Of a DNA stretch of 64,000 nt, positions 41,554-51,820 are shown piece after piece. The notes beneath the pieces are model-generated. The model was not told the origin of the DNA. It did not search any database and saw only the letters and a program-made list of their open reading frames with translations. Both the position numbers and the translations under genes were made by a program. The first letter of the stretch is position 1. Each line of letters begins with the position of its first letter. Where the stretch lies: NCBI GenBank assembly GCA_947069175.1, contig CAMTDV010000027.1, positions 45,087,369-45,151,368 on the forward strand. The letters run 5' to 3'. This stretch comes from Scalesia atractyloides. Lineage: Eukaryota > Streptophyta > Magnoliopsida > Asterales > Asteraceae.

Positions 41554-42357
41554 GTGGAAAAGAAGGATAAAGGTCCAAGCGTGAGCGAAGTTCTCGTTGT
41601 GCGCGATTTCCCTGATGTCTTCCCTAAGGATCTTCCTGGTCCTCCTCCTGCTCGTTCTGTTGACTTTCGTATCGACCTCATCCTTGGTGCAACTTCGGTC
41701 GCAAAATTCCCCTATCGTCTAGCACCCTCGGAGATGCAAGAGCTGTCTAGCCAACTTTAAGAGCTTCATGATAAAGGCTTCATACGTCCTAGTATATCTC
41801 CTTGGGGCGCTCCAGTTCTATTCGAAAAAAAAGACGAATCCTTTCGTATGTGCATCGACTATCGTGAGCTCAACAAGCTTATGGTCAAGAACCGATACCT
41901 TCTTCCTCGAATTAACGACCTTTTTGATCAGCTTCAAGGCATGACTTGTTTCTCAAAAATCGACCTTCGCTCTGGTTATCATCAACTTCGAGTCCTCGAA
42001 GAAGATATACCCAAAACCGCGTTTCACACACGTTATGGGTACTACGAGTTCGTGGTCATGCCATTTGGTTTGACCAACGCACCCGCCGTATTTATGGATT
42101 TGATGAATCGCGTGTGCAAACCCTATCTTGACCGGTTCGTGATCGTCCTCATCGGTGATATCCTAATCTATTCCAAGACGCGAGAAGAGCATGAGCGACG
42201 CTTGCGTCTTATCCTTCAGCTTTTGCGTACTCAATGCCTTTATGCCAAGTTCTCCAAGTGTGAATTTTGGTTAAAGGAGGTCCAATTTATTGGTCATGTC
42301 GTCAACGAACTTGGTATTCACATTGACCCCGCGAAAATCAAGGCGATGAAAAACTAG
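41554..42357 (+). pseudogene. pol: Reverse transcriptase of Tekay-2 Pol
   Basis: 41554-41760 reads DVFPKDLPGPPPARSVDFRI and PYRLAPSEMQELSSQL, then TAA. 41848-42357 reads MCIDYRELNKLMVKNRYLLP, FSKIDLRSGYHQLRVLEEDI, KTAFHTRYGYYEFVVMPFGL, TNAPAVFMDLMNRV and VIVLIGDILIYSKTREEH. The catalytic FIDD is changed to LIGD, losing the first Asp. It ends at TAG (42355). Confidence 0.88.
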
Positions 42358-43176
42358 ATTGCCCCTAAGACTCCGTCCGAAATCCGTTCGTTTCTCGGCT
42401 TAGCCGGTTATTACCGTAGTTTTATCTCAAATGTGTCAAAAATCGCCGTACCTCTCACTTCCTTGACTCAAAAGGATAAACCTTTTGTTTGGGGTTCCGA
42501 ACAAGAGGAGTCTTTTCAAATGTTCAAGGAAATGCTTTTCAATGCTTCTTTCCTAACCCTTCCCGATGGTACCGACAACTTTGTCGTGTATTGTGATGCC
42601 TCGAGACAAGGTCTCGCTTGTGTTCTTATGCAATGAGACAAGGTTATCGCTTACGCGTCACGGCAACTCCAGATTCATGAGAAAAATTATACCACGCACG
42701 ACCTTGAACTTGGTGCAGTTGTTTTTGCATTAAAGATATGGTGACACTACCTTTATGGTACAAAGTGTACGGTCTTCACCGACCATAGGAGTTTCCAGCA
42801 TATATTTAATAGAAAAGAGCTCAAGATGCGTCAACGTTGTTGGGTGGAATTATTAAATGACTACGATTGTGATATCCACTACCACCCCTGTAAAGCGAAT
42901 GTTGTGGCCGACACACTTAGTCGGAAAACTCATGTTAAGAGTGTACGTTGCTACCAAACCTTGGGAAAGCTTCAAGAGATGATTCGTGAGGCACAATACT
43001 CGACCGTTAATGACGGTAACCTCGATAATGAGTTGAAGTGTGGTGCTGAAAACCAACTTGTGACCAAACCCAATGGCATCATGAGCTATCTTGACCATAT
43101 ATGGATTCCAAACCGTGATAATCTTCGGGACCTCTTGATGAGTGAAGCTCATAAGTATCGGTATTCTATTCACCCT
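42358..43176 (+). pseudogene. pol: RNase H and start of integrase of Tekay-2 Pol
   Basis: 42433-42636 reads VPLTSLTQKDKPFVWGSEQE, FVVYCDASRQGLACVLMQ, then TGA. The middle (42640-42825) has HDLELGAVVFALKIW then a stop, and FTDHRSFQHIF. 42826-43176 reads RCWVELLNDYDCDIHYHPCK, ANVVADTLSRKTHVKSVRCY and SEAHKYRYSIHP, where the gag-only element interrupts the integrase zinc domain. Confidence 0.85.
43172..43176. repeat. Target-site duplication ACCCT (left of gag-only element)
   Basis: ACCCT precedes the LTR start TGAAACATT at 43177; the right copy at 51087-51091 reads ATCCT, one mismatch. Confidence 0.75.
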
Positions 43177-43428
43177 TGAAACATTTTTCATAAAACGGGT
43201 TCTAAAACCCGCTCTGTTTTGTTATTACAAGTATTTGTTACGATGTTCGTTATGCAATTATGTTAAATGCTTAAAGAATTCGTTATGTTAATCAATAAAT
43301 AATAATAAGTTTTATAATAAAAAGGTTATAATAATAATAATAATAATAATAATAACTAAAAAAATAACATTAATAATGAAATATATATATATATATATAT
43401 ATAAACAAAAATAAAACAAGAAAAAAAA

Positions 43429-43500
43429 GGTGTGGACCGCGGGTATCGAACCCGAGTCTCCACCCAAATCAAACACACATCACACCACTATACTACACAC
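43429..43500 (-). repeat. tRNA-like module A in 5' LTR (reverse strand)
   Basis: The minus strand reads GTGTGTAGTATAGTGGTGTG, with an A-box-like TAGTATAGTGG as in plant tRNA-Asp, and 43 bases on GGGTTCGATACCC, a perfect B box in a 7-base T-loop closed by CGGG/CCCG. End stretches GTGTG and CACAC can pair. The anticodon arm is not convincing, so this is a tRNA relic, not a tRNA gene. Confidence 0.6.
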
Positions 43501-43751
43501 ACATATCTGAAATAAACCCAACTTAAATAAATTTTATATTGAAACAGCACTCTGAATTCAATTTCAAAAGAAACCCCCGCGTGTAACTGACTTTAACTTC
43601 CAAACCAGTAGCAGTTTTCGTTTCAATCTTAAATTAAACCTAAGAAACTGATTTTCAATCATGTATTAAAACTAAATTACAAAATCAATGTGCAATCAAT
43701 CCTTTGACCGATACGGATAAAACCGAAATTTACCCAATTCAGTACCTTCAC

Positions 43752-43761
43752 CTATAAATAC
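43752..43761 (+). promoter_or_regulatory. TATA box of gag-only element LTR
   Basis: CTATAAATAC after a pyrimidine-rich stretch, followed by a CTCTCTCACACT-type start region. The same sequence is in the right LTR near 49266. The tRNA-like modules B-D would lie downstream, inside the transcript. Confidence 0.55.
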
Positions 43762-44071
43762 CAACCTTTGAACCTTTAGAAACTCTCTCACACTCGCACA
43801 AACACCTTGCAAACACACTGAAGGTACTTTGGTTTTCAAATCGCATTTCGCCGGAAAATTGTTGTCGCCGGAAAAATCACCGGAGTACACCCCTGATCGG
43901 TACAATCATCTTAATTCTTTTGCTATCGCTTGTTTAGTGTTTTATTATCTCAAAACAATTAAGCAAAACTGTATAAATGGTTAACAGTCGGGTTTACGAT
44001 TGCTAGGTTTTTAAAAGGAAGAAGATGATGTTTTCGTATATTATAAGAATAATTAAAAACCGTATTTAACC

Positions 44072-44150
44072 GGGTTAGACACACAATCCAGCGGTGGACT
44101 GTGTGAAAATACAAAGCACATGTCCCGGGTTCGAGTCTCACACGTATCCA
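44072..44150 (+). repeat. tRNA-like module B in 5' LTR
   Basis: It starts GGGTTAGACACACAATCC, D-arm-like ATCCAGCGGTGGACT, then CCGGGTTCGAGTCTC as B box. The right LTR copy (49604-49682) has AGTCCAGCGACGGACT with a perfect 5-bp stem. Confidence 0.55.
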
Positions 44151-44239
44151 ACTCTTTGAAATAAAAACTAAAATTTTTAAAACAAATTCAGAACACCACT
44201 GAGTAAGTATTTATAACTAATATAATAGTGGGTTAATAC

Positions 44240-44312
44240 GGGTTAGACACACAACCCAACTGGCTGGGCTGTGTGCACACGAAGCGTAGGTCTCGAGTTC
44301 GAGCCAGGTTAT
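44240..44312 (+). repeat. tRNA-like module C in 5' LTR
   Basis: GGGTTAGACACACAACCC, D-arm-like CCCAACTGGCTGGG, then GAGTTCGAGCCAGG. The right copy (49768-49837) reads AGCCCAACTGGTTGGGCT, a perfect AGCCC/GGGCT stem. Confidence 0.55.
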
Positions 44313-44412
44313 TGTAACCGGTTTTGGCCATTAAAAAACTTTTTAATTAAAAACAAAATATAGTTAATCTAGTTAGTATATATATATATATAACTAAAAT
44401 AGAGTTTGTTTC

Positions 44413-44490
44413 GGGTTAGACACGTAGCTCAGTTGGTAGAGCTGCACGCACGTATACGGTAGGTCACGAGTTCGAACCTCACACGATGCC
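44413..44490 (+). repeat. tRNA-like module D in 5' LTR
   Basis: GGGTTAGACACG followed by TAGCTCAGTTGGTAGAGC, a classic tRNA A box and D arm (AGCTC/GAGCT), and GAGTTCGAACCTC as T arm (GAG/CTC around TTCGAAC). The right copy is at 49939-50016. The acceptor stem is not preserved. Confidence 0.65.
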
Positions 44491-44975
44491 AAATCCATAC
44501 GCTATCCGACCGGTCAGACCCTGACAAGGGTTAATATTTTTAATTCTTATTTTCTTTATTTTAATTCTACAAATCCCTAGAAATACTCAAAAATAAGTCT
44601 TTTCAAGTTTTAAAACGTAATAAATACTACAAAAATAATCTAAAAATCTAATAAAAGGCATTAATTAGAAACATTAATTTCAAATAAAAATTATATATTT
44701 ATCGAATTATTACGTGATTATTTAAGTTAGTTTCTCTCATCGGCTAAATCCTAAATCGCGCGCGTTCGTCGTCAATCCCAAGAAAACGCACCCACTGTGA
44801 GTGAATGCTTACAGATTCCCTTTTTATTCACGTTTTGGGTGTATCATGTGTCGTTACATACTATGTTTTTTTTTCTAACACTTGTGCTACTACCATTATA
44901 TGATCTAACGTGTTATGTAATATTGTTTGTTGTATTATGTGGTTACATTTTTCTCATTTGAGTGCAATCATTTCC

Positions 44976-45098
44976 CATTAGGCCCATCAGTTCCTCGTTG
45001 GATACGAGTTGAGCATCGCGCGCCTCATTTCCGTGCATCATTCACATTAGGCCCATCAGTTCCTCGTTGGATACGAGTTGAGCATCGCGTGCCTCATT
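44976..45098 (+). repeat. Two-copy tandem repeat, 69-bp period
   Basis: CATTAGGCCCATCAGTTCC and the following GTTGGATACGAGTTGAGCAT recur 69 bases later. The same pair is in the right LTR at 50503 and 50572, so it predates the insertion. Confidence 0.8.
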
Positions 45099-45558
45099 AG
45101 ATTGGCTCCGTTTGATTGAGCCTTGATCTCATAGTTCATCATTTACCATGCTCATGTGTACATTGCTTGATGTTATGTGGTTTGTGATAGATTTACGTAT
45201 ACGTATGCTCATATTTGGTTTATGCACATTTTTATTTAAATAATAAATATAACTACTTCTTTCAAATGTTTAAATGAGATTCACTCACCAACTTTTGTTG
45301 ACCTAAAAACCCTGTTTTTACACATGATACAGGTGGACAGGTTGAAGCAAGGAACACATAGGAATTTGCCTTAGAAGAAAAATAAAGAGTTCTTGAATGT
45401 TGTGTTTAGAACATGCGTGCTTGTATGTTTGTTGTAATTTCTCCTTTAAATTGGAAATAATAAATATGAAACTTTATTATAGTAAATGTCATGAGCTTTG
45501 ATGAAAACCCAATCATGCTCCGACTACCATTTCTGCTGCGGGTCAGGGCGTGACAGAT

Positions 45559-45570
45559 TGGTATCAGAGC
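45559..45570 (+). promoter_or_regulatory. Primer binding site of gag-only element (tRNA-Met type)
   Basis: TGGTATCAGAGC three bases after the LTR end, as in both Tekay elements. Confidence 0.9.
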
Positions 45571-46381
45571 TTTTGACTATAGGGATATAGGATAGGTTAT
45601 TAGACCCTTAGAGCCTATACGATAGTTGATTAGATTTTTATGTGTTATATGGTTAAATGCAAACTCATGATATTTATTTGTTTCACACATCAATGCATGC
45701 AAGCACTCTCACTATTAAATGTCATTATATGATGATTATTGTGTTATACAAATTATTAACATATCATGCTTACGCAAACACACACGTATCAATTTCATAT
45801 ATTTGAACATTTATCATGTTTTTTTTCTCAAGAATTTTATGATGTTTTCATATTTTTCAATCTCATCAAAGTGAGTTCTACGACGGACATGTTGTAACTG
45901 GAAGGGTACGAGTACCGGTCGTTGGAACGTCCTGTCTAGGTTTGGCATTCGTATAAATCCAAAATAATGGACCAGATTGCCTACCTGGGGACTAACGATG
46001 AGAGTACAAAGGACCTATTAGGCCAAAGCATGTCACAACAAACATTGTGCGAACTAACCCCACTTTGAGTTGTCACTGTGTCTACACCAGGACACCTTCC
46101 GACCTTATATCTCGCAATCATATTTTACGATTTTCATTCGGGTGGTGCAAGTGTTAACAGGCCAACTCCAATGTGAACCCTACGAGAGCCCAGTAGTCAT
46201 GGGGGCCCGCATGACTACCTTGGCCAAGTATGGGGGACATATGGTGGCCCAAACATGAGCAAATCCCAAGACATCCTATTAGTGATTTATTTTCTCATTT
46301 GTTATGTGGTTGTTAATTTCTAAACATGACACATGGAACCAAAAACGTCAAACTCTTACTCTCGTTACGTAATCCCTGTAG
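45571..46381 (+). other. Leader of gag-only element
   Basis: Untranslated. It contains a perfect hairpin GTAGTCATG/CATGACTAC (46193-46218) with loop GGGGCCCG, and the phrase TTGTAACTGGAAGGGTA (about 45894) that is also in the Tekay leaders next to their fifth hairpin. No credible ORF. Confidence 0.6.
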
Positions 46382-47732
46382 ATGTCTTCTAGTCACTCTC
46401 GTAGAGGTAGGAGATCAGGAAGATCCGGCGAGTGCATGGCTGCCCATATCGCTCAACAAATGGTCGCTATAATCCCCGACATCGTAGTTCAAGTCCAACA
46501 AGCCCTTGCCGCTAATCCCATCAACCCAATCAACCAAGAAGGTCAAAATGTTGCCAATCCTCCCACCAACACCACCAAGTGCACCTACAAGCACTTCAAC
46601 TCATGTGACGCACCAAGGTATGAAGGTACTGAAGGGATCACTTCTCTCCTTCGATGGTTTGAAGAGATGGTGAGTACCTTTCTCAATTGTGACTGTCCTA
46701 ACGACCGTAAAGTCCGTTATGCTACTGGTCCTCTATTTGGGGTAGCATTAACCTGGTGGAATGCCGAGAAAGGCAGAAGAGGCGCCGAAGCCGCAGTAGC
46801 CCTAACTTGGGAAGAACTTCGAGAACTCATGACAAGACACTTCTTCCCAAGAAGCGAAAATAAGAAACTAGAGGATGAGTTCTACTTCTTGAAACAAAAA
46901 GAGGGAGATCATATAACCTACAACAAGAGGTTTCTCGAGTTGAACCAAATGGTTCCAAATTTGTTCACTCATCTCTACCGTTTGATCGAGCACTACATTC
47001 GGGGTCTTCCTTTGAAGCTTCAGGACCCTGTGATGAGTACTACACCTACAACTTTGGAAGCATCAATGGAGCTAGCAACAGAGCTCACTGAAAACCACAT
47101 TAGGAATGGGGACTTCAAGGATGAGAAGAAGAAAGATAAAACACCAACTGAAACCTCAAACCCAACCCAAACTGAATCCTCTTCTCAACTCACTACCAAG
47201 AGAAAGCGAGCCGGGCAAAATTTCATTGTCACTCAAACCAGTCAACCAGCTCCACAAGTCGTACCCTTCCAAGCTATCCCAATCACTCAAGTGGCACCCA
47301 ACTCAGCATACCCAAATAAGAAACCTTACATCGGTCCTCACCCTCAATCCAACACCTGCTTTTATCACCATCAACCCACCATACCCCTGCCGATCGTGTG
47401 CTAATTGTGGGCGTTATGGTCATCTAAGTAAAACTTGTTGCACTCCTCAAAACGAAGCATCACCCCCTACCCAAAACATGATCCAACCCTATCAGCAACC
47501 TCAATACCCCATAGTTCCATATGTTCGAGCTTGCTTTAATTGTGGTGACCCTACCCACTTTAGAAACACGTGCCCTAGGTTGGTTAATATCATTAACGCC
47601 CAAGCTCAAGCAAACCCAGTTAATCAAGCAAATCAAGCAAACCCAGCACCTCAACCAGCGAGAGGAAGAGCTTACAACATCAAAGCCAATCTAGTGGAAG
47701 TTAATAACGGTGCAAATGAGCAACCTAACTAG
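46382..47732 (+). CDS. gag: Gag of the gag-only element (one frameshift)
   Basis: It starts MSSSHSRRGRRSGRSGECMA. It has the capsid region KCTYKHFNSCDAPRYEGTEG, LLRWFEEMVSTFLNCDCPND, VALTWWNAEKGRRGAEAAVA, WEELRELMTRHFFPRSENKK, LEDEFYFLKQKEGDHITYNK and HYIRGLPLKLQDPVMSTTPT. At 47384-47387 a run of four C appears to hold one base too many. From there the frame ending at 47732 carries two intact CCHC knuckles, CANCGRYGHLSKTC and CFNCGDPTHFRNTC. About 450 codons, so Gag is close to complete. Two-knuckle spacing is the same as in Tekay Gag, suggesting common origin. No pol follows. Confidence 0.9.
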
Positions 47733-48597
47733 CCTTTCACCACAAAGAAACAAGGCTTCACCCTAACGGTTTATTTTTAATGTTTTCCATAAATTTCACT
47801 CCTTGTTTAATTATTCAAGAGATCTTTGTTTTCAAATTGGGAATTTATGTACCAAAAAATTAAATGCCAATTGATATCATTGTTTCATTTCATGTCCCTA
47901 CTCATCGATTTAAAATTTCATGTCATCATACATCACGCGTACCTTATCTCATCATTTAAAGAAGTTGGGTTGTGTCTCACTTTTTCATAGACTGACCCCT
48001 TCATCATAACACACAAGAGAGGTACCGTCGTCATTCAGTCATGCATCCCCCAGATTTGAGACTCAAGCATTGGTTGTTGTGTTTGTTTATGTTTTGTAGA
48101 TTTTAGGACATAGAACTAATCGTGACTTGCTGACAAAGCCAATGAAAATTTGACAAGGATATAGTGGATACGCCGCTAGTACTTCCTATATATAAGTATT
48201 CTTGTCAAATGATCAAAAGCATTGTTAGAAGGTTATGAGAAGTTCCGTGTAGGTAGTGTAAATTTTAATAAACAACATGGTTGAAGTTTTCGTTTGGTGA
48301 TATAACTTTATCTTTTAGACGCATCGATTTTCTCAAAACTCTTATGCATGAGATCATATCCAGTCAATCAACTTTGTGTATCAATGCTTCTCACCTCAGG
48401 CATCAAAAAGCGATTCCTATAGCAGGGTATTCAACCCTTACTAGGAAAGTTACCGCCTCAATCAAAATTTAAAACTTCACACTTCACCTAGTTATGTAAA
48501 CCTTTAACGTCAAATCAAAACCTCACACTTTTTTTTTCATAATCGATGCATTTCGTAGAATACCCTCACCTCTTTCAAGTCAAACCTACCACTACTT
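47733..48597 (+). other. Non-coding 3' internal region of gag-only element
   Basis: No pol remnant is recognisable in any frame. The ORF at 48281-48472 has no known motif. Ends in CCACTACTTAAATTTCGGG leading to the polypurine tract. Confidence 0.6.
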
Positions 48598-48633
48598 AAA
48601 TTTCGGGACGAAATTTCTAAAAGTAGGGGATAC
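48598..48633 (+). promoter_or_regulatory. Pre-PPT palindrome and polypurine tract of gag-only element
   Basis: AAATTTCGGGACGAAATTT (48598-48616, a near-perfect palindrome) then AAAAGTAGGGGATAC, directly before the 3' LTR. Confidence 0.82.
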
Positions 48634-48784
48634 TGTAACATTCGTCATAAAACGGGTTTTAAAACCCGCTCCGTTTTGTTATTACAAGTATTCGTTATGA
48701 TGTTCGTTACGCAATTATGTTAAATGCTTAAAGAATTCGTTATGTTAATCAATAAATAATAATAAGTTTTATAATAAAAAGGTT

Positions 48785-48785
<1 letters not shown>

Positions 48786-48841
<56 letters not shown>
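48786..48841 (+). repeat. (AAT)n microsatellite, expanded in 3' LTR
   Basis: About 18 AAT-type units against about 8 at the matching place in the 5' LTR (43327-43353), an expansion or contraction after insertion. Confidence 0.8.
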
Positions 48842-48926
48842 TAAAAAAATAATATTAATAATGAAATATAATATTTATATATATATATAAATATATATAT
48901 AAACAAAAATAAAACAAGAAAAAAAA

Positions 48927-48998
48927 GGTGTGGACCGCGGGTATCGAACCCAGGTCTCCACCCAAATCAAACACACATCACACCACTATACTACACAC
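48927..48998 (-). repeat. tRNA-like module A in 3' LTR (reverse strand)
   Basis: Same as 43429-43500; the B box GGGTTCGATACCC is intact, and one base of the T stem differs. Confidence 0.6.
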
Positions 48999-49603
48999 AC
49001 ATCTGAAATAAACCCAAGTTAAATAAATTTTATATTGAAACAACACTCTGAATTCAATTTCTAAAGAAACCTCCACGTGTAACTGACTGTAACTTCCAAA
49101 CCAGTAGCATTTTTTTTTTCAATTTTAAATTAAACCCAAGAAACTGATTTCCAATCATGTATTAAAACTAAATTATGATTCAATTTGGTTACAAAATCAA
49201 TGTGGCAATCAATCCTTTGACCGAAACGGATAAAACTGAAATTTAATCCAATTCAGTACCTTCACCTATAAATACCGACCTTTGAACCTTTAGAAACTGG
49301 CTCACACTTGCACAAACACCTTGCAAACACACTGAAGATACTTTGGTTTTCAAATCGCATTTCACCGGAAAATTGTTGTCGCCGGAAAATTGTTGTCGCC
49401 GGAAACATCACCGGAGTACACCCCTGATCGGTACAATCATCTTAATTCTTTTGCTATTGCTTGTTTAGTGTTTTATTATCTCAAAACAATTAAGCAAAAC
49501 TGTATAAATGGTTAACAGTCGGGTTTACGATTGCTGGGTTTTTAAAAGGAAGAAGATGACGTTTTCGTATATTATAAGAATAATTAAAAATGGGTATTTA
49601 ACC

Positions 49604-50016
49604 GGGTTAGACACACAGTCCAGCGACGGACTATGTGCAAATACAAAGCACACGTCCCGGGTTCGAGTCTCACACGTATCCAACTCTTTGAAATAAAAAC
49701 AAATTTTTTAAAACATATTCAGAACACCACTGAAGTATTTATAACTAATATAATAGTGGGTTAGTATGGGTTAGACACACAGCCCAACTGGTTGGGCTAT
49801 GTGCACACGAACCGCAGGTCTTGAGTTCGAGACAGGTTATTATAACCGGTTTTGGCCATTAAAAATATTTTTAAATAAAAACAAAATATAGTTAAGCTAG
49901 TTAGTATATATATATATAATTAAAACAAAGTTTATTTCGGGTTAGACACGTAGCTCAGTTGGTAGAGCTGCGTTCACGTATACAGGAGGTCACGAGTTCG
50001 AACCTCACACGATGCC
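49604..50016 (+). repeat. tRNA-like modules B, C and D in 3' LTR
   Basis: Starts at 49604, 49768 and 49939 (spacing 164 and 171). D-arm-like stems are AGTCC/GGACT, AGCCC/GGGCT and AGCTC/GAGCT: different bases but pairing kept. Each is followed by a TTCGA-containing B-box-like segment (GGGTTCGAGTCTC, GAGTTCGAGACAG, GAGTTCGAACCTC). Confidence 0.6.
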
Positions 50017-51091
50017 AAATCCATACGCTATCCGACTGGTCAGACCCTGACAAGGGTTAATATTTTTAATTCTTATTTTCTTTATTTTAATTCTACAAAT
50101 CCCCAGAAATACTCAAAAATACGACTTTTCAAGTTTTAAAACGGTAATAAATACTACAAAAATAAATATAAAAATCTAATAAAAGGCATTAATTAGAAAC
50201 ATTAATTTCAAATAAAAATTATATATTTATCGAATTATTACGTGATTATTTAGGTTAGTTTCTCTCGTCGGCTAAATCCTAAATCGTGTGCGTTCGTCGT
50301 CAATCCGAAGAAAACGCACCAACTGTGAGTGAATCTTTACAAATTCCCCTTTTTATTCATGTTTTGGGTGTATCATGTGTCGTTACATATTATGTTTTTT
50401 TTAAACACTTTTGCTACTACCATTATATGATCTAACGTGTTATGTAATGTTGTTTGTTGTATTATGTGGTTACATTTTTCTCATTTGAGTGCAATCATTT
50501 CCCATTAGGCCCATCAGTTTCTCGTTGGATCCGAGTTGAGCATCGCGCGCATCATTTCAGTGCATCATTCACAGTAGGCCCATCAGTTCCTCGTTGGATA
50601 CGAGTTGAGCATCGCGTGCCTCATTAGATCGGCTCAGTTTGATTGAGCCTTGATCTCATAGTTCATCATTTACCATGCTCATGTGTACATTGCTTGATGT
50701 TATGTGGTTTGTGGATAGATTTACATATACGTATGCTCATATTTGGTTTATGCACACTTTTATTTAAATAATCAATATAACTATTTCTTTCAAATGTTTA
50801 AATGAGATTCACTCGCCAACTTTTGTTGACCCAAAAACCCTGTTTTTTTACACATGATACAGGTGGACAGGTTGAAGCAAGGAACACATACGAATTTGCC
50901 TTAGAAGAAAAATAAAGAGTTCTTGAATATTGTGTTTAGAACATGTCGTGCTTGTATGTTTGTTGTAATTTCTCCTTTAAATTGGAAATAATAAATATGA
51001 AACTTTATTATAGTAAATGACATGAGCTTTGATGAAAACCTAATCATGCCCCGACTACCATTTCCGCTGCGGGTCAGGGTGTGACAATCCT

Positions 51092-51808
51092 AGCGCCGAT
51101 AAGATGTATCAAGACCTTCGTGCGTCATATTGGTGGCCTGGAATGAAGAAAGATATCGCTTGTTGTATCAAAGTGCTTTACTTGTTCCAAGGTAATGAGC
51201 ATCAACGACCCTCTGGCTTACTCGAACAACCGGAAATTCCCGTTTAGAAATGGGAGAGTATTGCCATGGATTTCATAACCAAACTCCCTCGTACATCATC
51301 TGGTCACGATAGTATTTGGGTAATCATCGACCGTCTGACCAAGTTTGCTCATTTCCTTCACATACGCGAAGACTACCAAGTCGAGAAATTGGCTCGTATC
51401 TACACGGATGAAGTCATTTGTCATCGCGGTGTCCCGGTTGACATTATCTCAGACCGTGATGGTCGTTTTACTTCTCGTCTTTGGCAAACATTTCAAAAGG
51501 CACTTGGTACTCAAGTTAATCTCAGTACTACTTTCCATCCTCAGTCTGATGGTCAAACCGAGCGAACTATCCAAACTCTAGAGGACATGCTTTATTCTTG
51601 CGTAATCAATTTTGGTGGCAACTGGGACATGCACTTGCCTTTGGTCGAATTCTCGTACAATAATAGTTACCACGCGAGTATTCAAATGGCACCATTTGAG
51701 GCATTGTATGGACGCAAGTGCCGATCGCCTATTTGTTGGCATGAGATCGGGGAAGCTCAAATCACCGGTCCCGAGCTTATACAACAGACGGCTGACAAGA
51801 TTTTGTAG
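51092..51808 (+). pseudogene. pol: Integrase core of Tekay-2 Pol
   Basis: 51092-51265 is the damaged remainder of the zinc domain, ending in TAG after EQPEIPV. 51266-51808 (180 open codons) reads MDFITKLPRTSSGHDSIWVI, IDRLTKFAHFLHIREDY, ISDRDGRFTSRLWQTF, FHPQSDGQTERTIQTLEDML and FSYNNSYHASIQMAPFEALY, so the D, D, E core is present. It stops at TAG after TADKIL. Confidence 0.88.
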
Positions 51809-51820
51809 ATTTGGGACAAC

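Larger units (their letters stand above)
43177..45555 (+). mobile_element. 5' LTR of gag-only element
   Basis: TGAAACATTTTTC to GGGCGTGACA. From left to right: an (AAT)n and (AT)n tract (43327-43403), a minus-strand tRNA-like module (43429-43500), CTATAAATACC TATA box (43752), three plus-strand tRNA-like modules (44072-44490) and a 69-bp-period tandem repeat (44976-45098). Confidence 0.9.
43177..51086 (+). mobile_element. Gag-only Ty3/gypsy element (non-autonomous)
   Basis: 7.9 kb in total: LTRs 43177-45555 (2,379 bp) and 48634-51086 (2,453 bp), a tRNA-Met primer site, a 3.08-kb internal region with one gag and no trace of PR, RT, RH or INT, a polypurine tract, and the AAATTTCGGGACGAAATTT palindrome shared with Tekay elements. 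The structure fits terminal-repeat retrotransposons with Gag (TR-GAG). It disrupts Tekay-2 integrase. Confidence 0.88.
48634..51086 (+). mobile_element. 3' LTR of gag-only element
   Basis: TGTAACATTCGTC to GGGTGTGACA. Same order of parts as the 5' LTR. The (AAT)n tract is longer here (about 48786-48840), and a GTTGTCGCCGGAAAATT unit is duplicated near 49373. Followed by ATCCT and the rest of Tekay-2 integrase. Confidence 0.9.

Noticed and set aside
44413..44490. A functional tRNA gene
   Set aside because: A and B boxes are good, but acceptor stem and a clear anticodon arm are missing, and it is repeated in both LTRs. Reported as a tRNA-like module instead.
44976..45098. CRISPR-like array
   Set aside because: Only two copies of a 50-base unit, in a plant LTR; it is a simple tandem duplication.
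48281..48472. Possible second gene in the gag-only element
   Set aside because: 63 codons, no recognisable motif, no sign of pol; chance ORF is more likely.
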